49,795 nucleotides of DNA from Pirellula sp. (GTDB lineage Bacteria; Planctomycetota; Planctomycetia; Pirellulales; Pirellulaceae), in the NCBI GenBank assembly GCA_021736575.1, contig JAIPFP010000011.1:1-49795 (forward strand), read 5' to 3'. The translations under genes were made by a program, and so were the position numbers. Shown in pieces: positions 1-6,747 of this stretch. Each line of letters starts with the position of its first letter. The first letter of the stretch is position 1. The notes beneath the pieces were generated by a model. The model was not told the origin of the DNA and made no database searches. It was given only the letters and a program-made list of their open reading frames with translations.

Positions 1-326
1 CCGTATCCACCGCCGCCACCGCCGCCACCGCCGCCGTACCCGCCGCCACCACCATATCCACCACCGCCGGCCGGACGCTCTTCCCGCGGCCGTGCTTCGT
101 TGCAAGATATCCTGCGTCCCGCGACTTCTTGCTGATTCAAGGCTTCAACCGCAGCATTGGCTTCATCTCCGCTTGGCATTTCCACAAACGCGAATCCTCG
201 TGAACGCCCCGTCTCGCGATCAACGATGATACTGACCTTACTCACTTCACCAAACCTTGCAAACGCCTGCCTAATTTCATCTTCCGTCGCTCGAAAGGAA
301 AGATTTCCCACATAAATATTCGTCAC
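1..326 (-). CDS. RRM-domain RNA-binding protein with glycine-rich tail (3' end outside window)
   Basis: Single RNA-recognition motif protein, expected to bind single-stranded RNA in the cytoplasm. From the GTG at 326 the translation begins V/M-TNIYVGNLSF, which holds RNP2 (IYVGNL, residues 4-9), and RNP1 (RGFAFVEM) follows near residues 43-50. After about residue 80 the chain becomes arginine/glutamate-rich and then almost pure Gly-Tyr; the CCGCCACC-type repeats at 1-70 encode this tail. The layout matches the small bacterial RRM proteins of cyanobacteria and planctomycetes, which are often cold- or stress-induced, though regulation here is not shown. No ATG lies upstream in frame near the RNP2 motif, so GTG is the probable start. 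The C-terminus is cut by the left edge. Confidence 0.9.
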   Translation of the reverse strand, partial: MTNIYVGNLSFRATEDEIRQAFARFGEVSKVSIIVDRETGRSRGFAFVEMPSGDEANAAVEALNQQEVAGRRISCNEARPREERPAGGGGYGGGGGYGGGGGGGGGGY

Positions 327-631
327 TGACCAAACCCTCTTACTAAGAAATACGCCTTGCCACATCCATCTGGACAAGCAATGCGCAAATCAAAAACCAA
401 TGAGCCGACTTGTGAAGACAGCTCCCTGAAAAAAACCGCGGAGCGTCAACCATTCTTCTTCAACACAAGGACTCTAACAAAGGACCTGGCGAGCAAGCGA
501 GGTTGGCAAACCTAGGAAACAACAGTCGGATTATCCGACGACCTAGATATGAAGTCAACGGAGAAATGATCTAAAACTTCGAAAGTGCCAGCGAGCAACA
601 CTGGCCCAAAAACGTGCGCATCCCAAGGCAC
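327..631. other. Intergenic region upstream of the RRM gene
   Basis: No convincing gene. The stretch should hold the promoter and leader of the RRM gene (leftward) and the 3' region of the vWA gene. The one structure seen is a short palindrome GTCGGATTATCCGAC at 525-539 (7-bp arms, one central base). It has no T-tract, so it looks more like a protein-binding site than a terminator. Confidence 0.4.
525..539. repeat. Short palindrome in the RRM upstream region
   Basis: GTCGGAT-T-ATCCGAC has perfect 7-bp arms around one base. It lies about 200 bp upstream of the RRM start and about 90 bp past the stop of the vWA gene. Role unknown. Confidence 0.35.
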
Positions 632-1522
632 CTATTTTCCACGGAAATTGGACAGCACCTTCCCAATCACGATAACAAACAACAGAAGTGGAACGATGCA
701 GGTCAACATTCCGATCAGAATCGACCACGAAAAGGAATCTCCCGTTTCTACGACTTTGCTCCAATTAACCGGTTTGGAAACTCCAACAATTGCAGAATTG
801 TTAGGCTTCGCTAGCAGATTGATCACCTCTTTGGCCGTCCCACTATCGATTGCTTCTAACAACGAGAAATCATCAGCACTATTGCCACTGGCCGAATCGT
901 CTCGTTCTGCAAAAACCTCTTGTACGGCTTTCTGAAGTGCGGCTTGGTCGTCTGCGCGACGATAGCTATGTACTTGAGTCGCTAACGAGTGATCTTGTTT
1001 CATGTCGACACCGATTGCATCCACAATGATGCCTCGCGACAATACGTCCGGCAGGTAGGCTGCAAGCAATCTCGCATCGTTCGCTTCCCCATCCGTTACG
1101 ATCAAAAGACGGTAGTTTCCAAAGATTTGCTTCTCGCGCATCTTGAGCAACGCATCCGCTCCTTCGCGAATCCGATCACCCAATGGTGTACCTCCGTCTG
1201 CCCTCAACGCTTTCACCGAGCGCGTTGATGTCTCGACAGACAATGGTTCCAACGGTATGACCCAGTGTTCTTTCGAAAGCGAACCATTGAGTAAAAGCAC
1301 ACCCAATTTCGTATCGCGTTTAAACTGCTTGAGCACGGCCGCAATCGCGGACTTGGCAGCCTCCATACGCGTCCCGCCATTTCTCATTTGCTCATTCATG
1401 GACCCTGAGTCATCAAGTACGATGACCACAATGTCTTGAGCGATCGAACGGGGCGCTGCAAACGCCACGAGCAAAGCAGCGATTGCAAGGGGAATGACAT
1501 GCTTCATTTCATGGCCTTTCAT
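632..1522 (-). CDS. Exported von Willebrand factor A domain protein with C-terminal membrane anchor
   Basis: 296 residues. A signal peptide (hydrophobic stretch about residues 8-28, ending near SIAQ) is followed by a vWA domain whose metal-ion-dependent adhesion site reads DDSGSM (37-42), with TDGEAND later in the domain. A single strong hydrophobic segment close to the C-terminus (about 262-290) ends in a basic tail, so the protein is probably held in the membrane with the vWA domain outside the cytoplasm. The start at 1522 has a good Shine-Dalgarno sequence (AGGAAGGA); an ATG five codons later is an alternative. It is the last gene of a same-strand set with a binding-protein/OmpA fusion and an AAA+ ATPase. 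vWA proteins with AAA+ partners are often assembly or remodelling factors; the substrate here is unknown. Confidence 0.85.
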   Translation of the reverse strand: MKGHEMKHVIPLAIAALLVAFAAPRSIAQDIVVIVLDDSGSMNEQMRNGGTRMEAAKSAIAAVLKQFKRDTKLGVLLLNGSLSKEHWVIPLEPLSVETSTRSVKALRADGGTPLGDRIREGADALLKMREKQIFGNYRLLIVTDGEANDARLLAAYLPDVLSRGIIVDAIGVDMKQDHSLATQVHSYRRADDQAALQKAVQEVFAERDDSASGNSADDFSLLEAIDSGTAKEVINLLAKPNNSAIVGVSKPVNWSKVVETGDSFSWSILIGMLTCIVPLLLFVIVIGKVLSNFRGK

Positions 1523-1584
1523 TTCTTGTCCTTCCTCGCTCGATTACGGCGAGCAGCAGATTGAAAATCTACCAAAAGTAGATT

Positions 1585-1628
1585 GGGACCAATGTCCCGA
1601 TCCGTTGTTTGGACGGGACAATGGTCCC
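1585..1628. repeat. REP-like inverted repeat between the vWA and binding-protein genes
   Basis: Arms GGGACCAATGTCCCG (1585-1599) and CGGGACAATGGTCCC (1614-1628) are inverted copies with one mismatch. Each arm is itself partly palindromic (GGGAC...GTCCC). There is no T-tract. It resembles dispersed intergenic palindromes rather than a terminator, although it could reduce read-through into the vWA gene. Confidence 0.6.
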
Positions 1629-1673
1629 ATCCTACACCCAGTTTCATCCGGTATCTTTCGCTCTGTCGCTAGC

Positions 1674-3527
1674 TTAAAAGTTGAAATCGCTCGGTGTGAG
1701 TGATTCCGGGTTCACTTTCACGATCCGAAATTCTACCCGCATATTCTCTTTGGCTTCTTCCAAATTGCGGGGCTTCGGAATGATCGGCTCGGTAATTCCA
1801 ACGCCGATAGGTACGATTTGAGAAAGGTCAATATTCATTTGCGATTGCTTTGCATAGCGTTGAAGCTCCAAATAAACCGCGTCAGCCCGAGACTTGGAAA
1901 GATTGAGGGCCGCTTGCATGGTTATCAATGGGTCCGGGTCGCCACCACCAAACGCTCCGCCCTTCACTAGCTCAAGCACTTCCTTGGTACGACTCAGATC
2001 GAGCGGTTTACCGTTCAAAAAATAGCGATAGTTCCCCGTAGTGCCGGTTTGTTGAATGACTTTCTTCGCGAGTCCACTCTTGACGAGATCCAACAACGTT
2101 TTCGTAGGATCGGAGTGTCCTCGAATAATCACCCTAGCGTTGCCAAACTTACTGGCTTCACGAAGGGCTCTCGCAAAATCCGCTCCATAACGATCGGATG
2201 AAAAGTCCTTTTCATTTTGCTCAAAGTTGATTGTGAAGCTAACAATGGTGCTGGCATCCAAGTTGTCCCCCAAGAACAGGTCTGTCGATTCCGGATTGTT
2301 CTCCCCCTGGAAATTCTTGATGTCTTTGGGCTCCGCGTATTCGAGCCCCGAAATCTCCGCGATCTTCTGATAGTCCGACTTCACGAAATTATTTGGGTCG
2401 TAGCCAGTCCGGTTTTTTGCATAACCCCAACTCGTTGCTAGATTGACGGACTCTTCCATCTTGTTCTTGAAACCGCTCTGATTCTTGGGGTCGAGGAAAA
2501 ACGCAAGCTGGCCAGTCAATCCAACGAACGAACAATCCTTCAACAGCCCGTGCGCATCCTCTTCCAAAGTCGGAAGCGTCTCCTTGCCGAAAATGCGTTG
2601 TGACAAGGAGAGTAGCTGCTCATATTCCTTGGATAGCTTTTTGGTTTCGTCAAAACTCTTTCGCATCGCAACAACTTGAGCAGTCGCCTTGAGTTGGCCC
2701 GCTACAAACTTCTTTACCCATTCTTTGTTGGCGTCGTACCAGTCACGTCGCACGGCATAAACGTCTGCGATCGACCGGCTCATCTGAGCCGTGCTATTCA
2801 CAACGTGAGCTCCGGCCACTGTTCCCTCGGCACCGCTACCCTCAAGGTTCAGCCCAGTGCTCAGTCCCATCATGTCAGGCGTGATGACACAGCAAGCGTC
2901 AATCGAAGCGTCTTTTCGAAAGGCTTCCGCGGGTCCATCCGGGCCGGTAATGTCTTTCGTCCACACGATCTCAACATCGGATTTATTAAGCTTGGCTGCA
3001 CTCAATGAATCGTAAAGAAGCCCGACGTGTGGGCCACCTTGCTGACAAGCAATCTTTTTCCCTTTCAAATCGTTGAGACTGCGAACCCCTTTTCTCGCGA
3101 CGATATGATCTCCAGCGCTCCATGACAACTGCAAGATGACAACAGGCTTGGTCCTTGGGTCGGAACCAACCACTTCGCCTGCAAGGCCTATCATGTGCAT
3201 CGTGCCTCGTAGAAACGGACTCTTGCCCTGCATGTAGTTTTTGACTTGTCCGACGAAGTCATCTCCTGGGACGAGTTGAATGTCCAGGCCAGACTGCTGG
3301 AAAATCGACGAAGGCTTGGTTTTCAGGTCTCCGTTAGCAAGAAACGTTGCTACATCACCGCCCCAAAGAATGTAGGGGACCTCAACGGCACCACCTTTCG
3401 CAACGCTTTGAACTTGAACGCTTCCCACCAAATCGGAGAAATATTCTTGGGCAAGCAAGCTCACGGGCAAGCAAAAAATAGAGATCCATGAGAAAAGTGA
3501 GACGATTGGCGTACTGTATTTTTTCAT
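1674..3527 (-). CDS. Exported ABC-type substrate-binding protein fused to an OmpA-like domain
   Basis: 617 residues. The signal peptide ends near residue 26 (SLLAQ). Residues about 35-350 look like an NMT1/taurine/nitrate-type periplasmic binding protein: LNDLKGKKIACQQGGPHVGL is the usual hinge region of such proteins, and a conserved-looking acidic patch follows. From about residue 425 to the end the chain resembles an OmpA/MotB peptidoglycan-associated domain (FTINFEQNEKDF, VIIRGHSDP, then NLSKSRADAV and the closing MRVEFRIVKV strand). The OmpA-like part would tether the binding domain to peptidoglycan. No permease or transport ATPase is nearby, so classical ABC import is unlikely. It lies 56 bp downstream of the AAA+ gene on the same strand. 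Ligand unknown. Confidence 0.8.
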   Translation of the reverse strand: MKKYSTPIVSLFSWISIFCLPVSLLAQEYFSDLVGSVQVQSVAKGGAVEVPYILWGGDVATFLANGDLKTKPSSIFQQSGLDIQLVPGDDFVGQVKNYMQGKSPFLRGTMHMIGLAGEVVGSDPRTKPVVILQLSWSAGDHIVARKGVRSLNDLKGKKIACQQGGPHVGLLYDSLSAAKLNKSDVEIVWTKDITGPDGPAEAFRKDASIDACCVITPDMMGLSTGLNLEGSGAEGTVAGAHVVNSTAQMSRSIADVYAVRRDWYDANKEWVKKFVAGQLKATAQVVAMRKSFDETKKLSKEYEQLLSLSQRIFGKETLPTLEEDAHGLLKDCSFVGLTGQLAFFLDPKNQSGFKNKMEESVNLATSWGYAKNRTGYDPNNFVKSDYQKIAEISGLEYAEPKDIKNFQGENNPESTDLFLGDNLDASTIVSFTINFEQNEKDFSSDRYGADFARALREASKFGNARVIIRGHSDPTKTLLDLVKSGLAKKVIQQTGTTGNYRYFLNGKPLDLSRTKEVLELVKGGAFGGGDPDPLITMQAALNLSKSRADAVYLELQRYAKQSQMNIDLSQIVPIGVGITEPIIPKPRNLEEAKENMRVEFRIVKVNPESLTPSDFNF

Positions 3528-3583
3528 GTTCGAAGATCTTTTTTTCAGGAAAAATGAACTTGCCGTTTATCAACGCTCCAATT

Positions 3584-5389
3584 CTACCGGATGCCTTGCA
3601 GCTCAAGTAGGCGGATTTCGTCTTCCATCAGGGCGCGATCCTTGTCGGAAATGCTCGGATCGGGCAACAAAGATCGCCGAGTGCAGTTTACCAAGGCTTG
3701 CAATGTCTGATAGCGACGCGTTTGTTTGATCGCCGGCTGCATGAAATCACGGATAGTCGACTTCAATTCCTCTTGGTCTTTGGGCGGGATTGCTTTGAGC
3801 TGACTGCGCAAGGCCGCATATCCTGCCGACGAGAAGTCCTGTTCGAGACCTTCCATATCGAGCCAATCCACCAACACATCATCCCCTAAATTTGTCGGTT
3901 TGAGCATCCAGCGAATGAATTCCTTGCGATCTTCGCCGACCGGATCCAAAATCGGAATAATCAAATCTCCAACCCGACCCGGCCGACGAATATCCGGTGA
4001 GAGCAAGTGAATTCGGGCCGTCATCAATAGCCAAATCACTTTTCCTCGAAGCCTTGGGTCGCTCATCATACCTTGGATTTTACCCGTCAAACGACGCTCC
4101 GTTTCGTGCGCACCCTCGCCTACACTACCGAGCTGAGTGTCCGCTTCATCCACGAAAATCACAACTTGCTCCAATGCTTCTAACACGCGTTTGAGACGTT
4201 CAAAAATGACGTCTGTCTGGCCAAACCATTGACTGCGAATGTTTTTCAGCACCAAAACGGGCATATCCAACTCGGCCGCCACCGCTTCGAAAATAAAGGT
4301 CTTGCCCCCACCGATCGGACCCGCAATAGCCGCTCCTGGCAGCGCGCGGTCGTCCGGCAATTTCATCCGAGGAATCAAATAGGTATGCAAAAATTCCTTT
4401 AACTTCGAAAAACCAATCACATCCTTAAGCGACTGCGATGGTTTCTTAAACTCGATCACGTCCTCGCCAAGCTGCGATTGAATGAACTGCTCGACCTGCA
4501 ACGTGATGTCTTGGCGGTTGATCGGCTTCTGAGAATAGTCGGCAGCCAAAAGCAATTGCCGCATCGCATGGAGACTTAACCCAGCAGTCGCTTCGGCAAC
4601 CGTATCGGCGGACTGAGGCACACTCCGATTTCCAGAGCTGACACTATGCCATTGTATGAAGTGCTTGCGCGACGCCAAATCCGGTGCCGAAACATCCACC
4701 GACAATACCTGCGGAAGCCGCGCAATGCGAGGATGAATCAGACTTCGAGACTCTGCAAATAACAAAACCGTGTCCTTTCCACCAAAAAAACTAGGGTCGC
4801 CAAACCAGTCGGTAACAATCGCAATACGACGCACTTGAGCATCGTTCATCCTGGCTACGTCGCCATCGCCCGAGGGCAATAGCATGTCCGCTCCCTCGAT
4901 CATGATGAGTAAATTCTCTTTGAGGCAAGTTCGCGAACAAATCGTCAACTGCCTCAAGAACTCCAAGGCTTGAGTTGCATTGCCGATGGCATCCCGGAGA
5001 TACTGATCGAATTCTCGTCGCCGTAATTCGAACTTGCTCCCATCGTTGAGCACCTCTCGCATTGGAATCGCATCGGTCGCAATGCCATTCTTCCAAGCCG
5101 CCCAAGCTTCGCGCAGTTTCGTTTTATCCTCGTCCGAAACACGCACAGGCCCGTTTAGTTCATAGATGACCTGTATTAGCCCAGGGATTTGGGTTTTCGC
5201 TTGGATAAATGGCATTAGCGGGACGTACTGCTTGCCGTCGAAATACAGATCGTAAATATTTCCAGAAATCACAATCGATCGAGCTTGACCGGAATTGATA
5301 ATCCGAGCCAAATTCCCAAAGAACGGATAAGAAGTCGAGGGAAGATCACCCGTAGGTACCTGGATGGCAACTGTGCTCATGGGATTCAA
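3584..5389 (-). CDS. AAA+ ATPase with a degenerate first AAA-like half
   Basis: 601 residues, no signal peptide, so cytoplasmic. The second half is an AAA+ module: Walker A GPIGGGKT (357-364), Walker B VVIFVDEAD (409-417), a sensor-1-like LLMTAR and the RRPGR arginine-finger region. The first half (about 30-250) has the shape of an AAA domain, including the Walker-B-like LLIMIEGAD (160-168), but no Walker A, so it should not hydrolyse ATP. This dead-plus-active layout recalls Ycf46-type ATPases, but the family is not certain. It is the first gene of the minus-strand set with the binding-protein/OmpA fusion and the vWA protein. An ATG three codons inside is an alternative start. Confidence 0.8.
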   Translation of the reverse strand: MNPMSTVAIQVPTGDLPSTSYPFFGNLARIINSGQARSIVISGNIYDLYFDGKQYVPLMPFIQAKTQIPGLIQVIYELNGPVRVSDEDKTKLREAWAAWKNGIATDAIPMREVLNDGSKFELRRREFDQYLRDAIGNATQALEFLRQLTICSRTCLKENLLIMIEGADMLLPSGDGDVARMNDAQVRRIAIVTDWFGDPSFFGGKDTVLLFAESRSLIHPRIARLPQVLSVDVSAPDLASRKHFIQWHSVSSGNRSVPQSADTVAEATAGLSLHAMRQLLLAADYSQKPINRQDITLQVEQFIQSQLGEDVIEFKKPSQSLKDVIGFSKLKEFLHTYLIPRMKLPDDRALPGAAIAGPIGGGKTFIFEAVAAELDMPVLVLKNIRSQWFGQTDVIFERLKRVLEALEQVVIFVDEADTQLGSVGEGAHETERRLTGKIQGMMSDPRLRGKVIWLLMTARIHLLSPDIRRPGRVGDLIIPILDPVGEDRKEFIRWMLKPTNLGDDVLVDWLDMEGLEQDFSSAGYAALRSQLKAIPPKDQEELKSTIRDFMQPAIKQTRRYQTLQALVNCTRRSLLPDPSISDKDRALMEDEIRLLELQGIR

Positions 5390-5494
5390 TATCGAAAAAC
5401 AAAATGTGCTTGAGACGAGTCAATAAACCGCCAATTATAGACGATCGGCTATGATTGTGCGTCACGTCCTTCTAATTCTTTGTTGAGCCAACCA

Positions 5495-5890
5495 ATGTAC
5501 TTGTTCGTCCAAATTCACCCAGTACCCGGTCAACGACTTCCGCAATCTTTTGAAGGACTTGTGGCTACGTTGAGCAATTTGCCCGGTATGGTCTTCGAAC
5601 TGGACGGATCGTTTGTTTGGGTGGACCACCAAAGTCATCCTCCTCGTCAAATGGACGCCATGGTCTACGATCGCGACGGTCGTTTGGAGTATGTGGACGT
5701 AAAAGGCGATTGCAACCTAGAACAATGGCGAGCCCTCTGCCATGCCATTTGCAGCCTAAAAATCTCAGAAGACACTAAGATGGTCAACGACCAGTCCATC
5801 GACGCCATCATCCGAGTTCATTGGACTCAAACCGGCGATTGGACGACAGTTGGCGAGATCTCAACTAGGCTGGCAATCGTTTCAAACTGA
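5495..5890 (+). CDS. Small conserved-looking protein of unknown function
   Basis: 131 residues from the ATG at 5495; an in-frame TTG at 5480 would add five residues. No recognised domain. The sequence is soluble and mixed in composition, with FELDGSFVWVDHQ and MDAMVYDRDGRLEYVDVKGDC suggesting beta strands of a compact fold. It is transcribed away from the AAA+ gene, sharing a short intergenic region of about 100 bp. Codon use is like that of its neighbours, which supports it as a real gene. No function can be given. Confidence 0.6.
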   Translation: MYLFVQIHPVPGQRLPQSFEGLVATLSNLPGMVFELDGSFVWVDHQSHPPRQMDAMVYDRDGRLEYVDVKGDCNLEQWRALCHAICSLKISEDTKMVNDQSIDAIIRVHWTQTGDWTTVGEISTRLAIVSN

Positions 5891-6036
5891 TTCGCGTTGC
5901 TGAGAATTTGTTGAGGATCGATCAAGGCATGAGCGGCACTCAGCAAAGAGGGATGGTATACTTAATGCGACTGTTCTGAGACCGTAACGAATGCGGCTGA
6001 ATCCGCGTCCCCCTTGTTTGGCAGAGGTTTTGTTCG

Positions 6037-6747
6037 ATGGCTTCACAGATCATCAGCGCGAAGCAACAGGCGCATAAGCAGGAGAATTTTGAAGTCCACC
6101 CACCGCTTGAAGCTGGCGATCATATTACTCAGAAGGAATTCCATGCACGCTACCAGATAATGCCCCATAACATGAAGGCAGAATTGATCGGAGGAGTTGT
6201 CTACATGCAGTCTTCGCTGAAACGCTCTCATGGTCGCTCGCATAGCCTGTTGATGCATTGGTTGGGTTGTTACGCGGTCGAGACGCCAGGTGTTGAGGCG
6301 TACGATAACACAACGGCGATTTTGGGCGAAGACAGCGAACTTCAACCGGATGCGTGCTTGATCGTCTCGCCCGAAAAAGGGGGGCAAATGAGATTTACGC
6401 CAGATGACTACCTGCAGGGTGCACCAGAGTTCGTTGGTGAAATTGCTTCTAGTTCGGAATCTTTCGACTTGCATAGCAAGAAACGCGATTACGAACGTGC
6501 GGGCGTAAAAGAATATTTGGTGGTCGCTTTACGCCAGCAAAAACTTGTTTGGTTCGTAAATCGAAAAGGTACCTTTGAAGAGCTGTCTCGTGAGTCAGAC
6601 GGCAGCTACCATTCGCAATGTTTCCCAGGTCTGTGGCTTGATCCCACGGCATTCGCCACCCTTGACGGGAAAGGCGTGATCCGTGTCTTGAACATGGGAA
6701 TGGCGACCGAGGAACACGCTATGTTTGTCCAGAAACTTCAAAGATGA
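6037..6747 (+). CDS. Uma2-family (DUF820) putative PD-(D/E)XK endonuclease
   Basis: 236 residues. The Uma2 pattern is clear: an N-terminal E-L-I-G-G-V-V-Y strand, then ELQPDACLI (catalytic aspartate strand), GAPEFVGEIAS (the E of E-x-K), and KKRDYERAGVKEYLVV with the typical K-x-x-x-Y-x-x-x-G-V-x-E-Y signature. This family has a restriction-endonuclease fold and is greatly expanded in cyanobacteria and planctomycetes; its physiological role is unknown, and some members are suspected of mobile-element or competence functions. The stop overlaps the first possible dnaX start by 4 bp (ATGA). Confidence 0.85.
   Translation: MASQIISAKQQAHKQENFEVHPPLEAGDHITQKEFHARYQIMPHNMKAELIGGVVYMQSSLKRSHGRSHSLLMHWLGCYAVETPGVEAYDNTTAILGEDSELQPDACLIVSPEKGGQMRFTPDDYLQGAPEFVGEIASSSESFDLHSKKRDYERAGVKEYLVVALRQQKLVWFVNRKGTFEELSRESDGSYHSQCFPGLWLDPTAFATLDGKGVIRVLNMGMATEEHAMFVQKLQR

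Noticed and set aside
1674-3527. Binding protein as part of an ABC importer
   Set aside because: No permease or transport ATPase gene is linked, and the OmpA-like fusion is not a feature of importers; the adjacent ATPase is AAA+, not ABC type.
5950-5965. TATACT promoter box upstream of the Uma2 gene
   Set aside because: A fair -10 match exists at 5957-5962 but there is no acceptable -35 at the right distance, so it is not listed.
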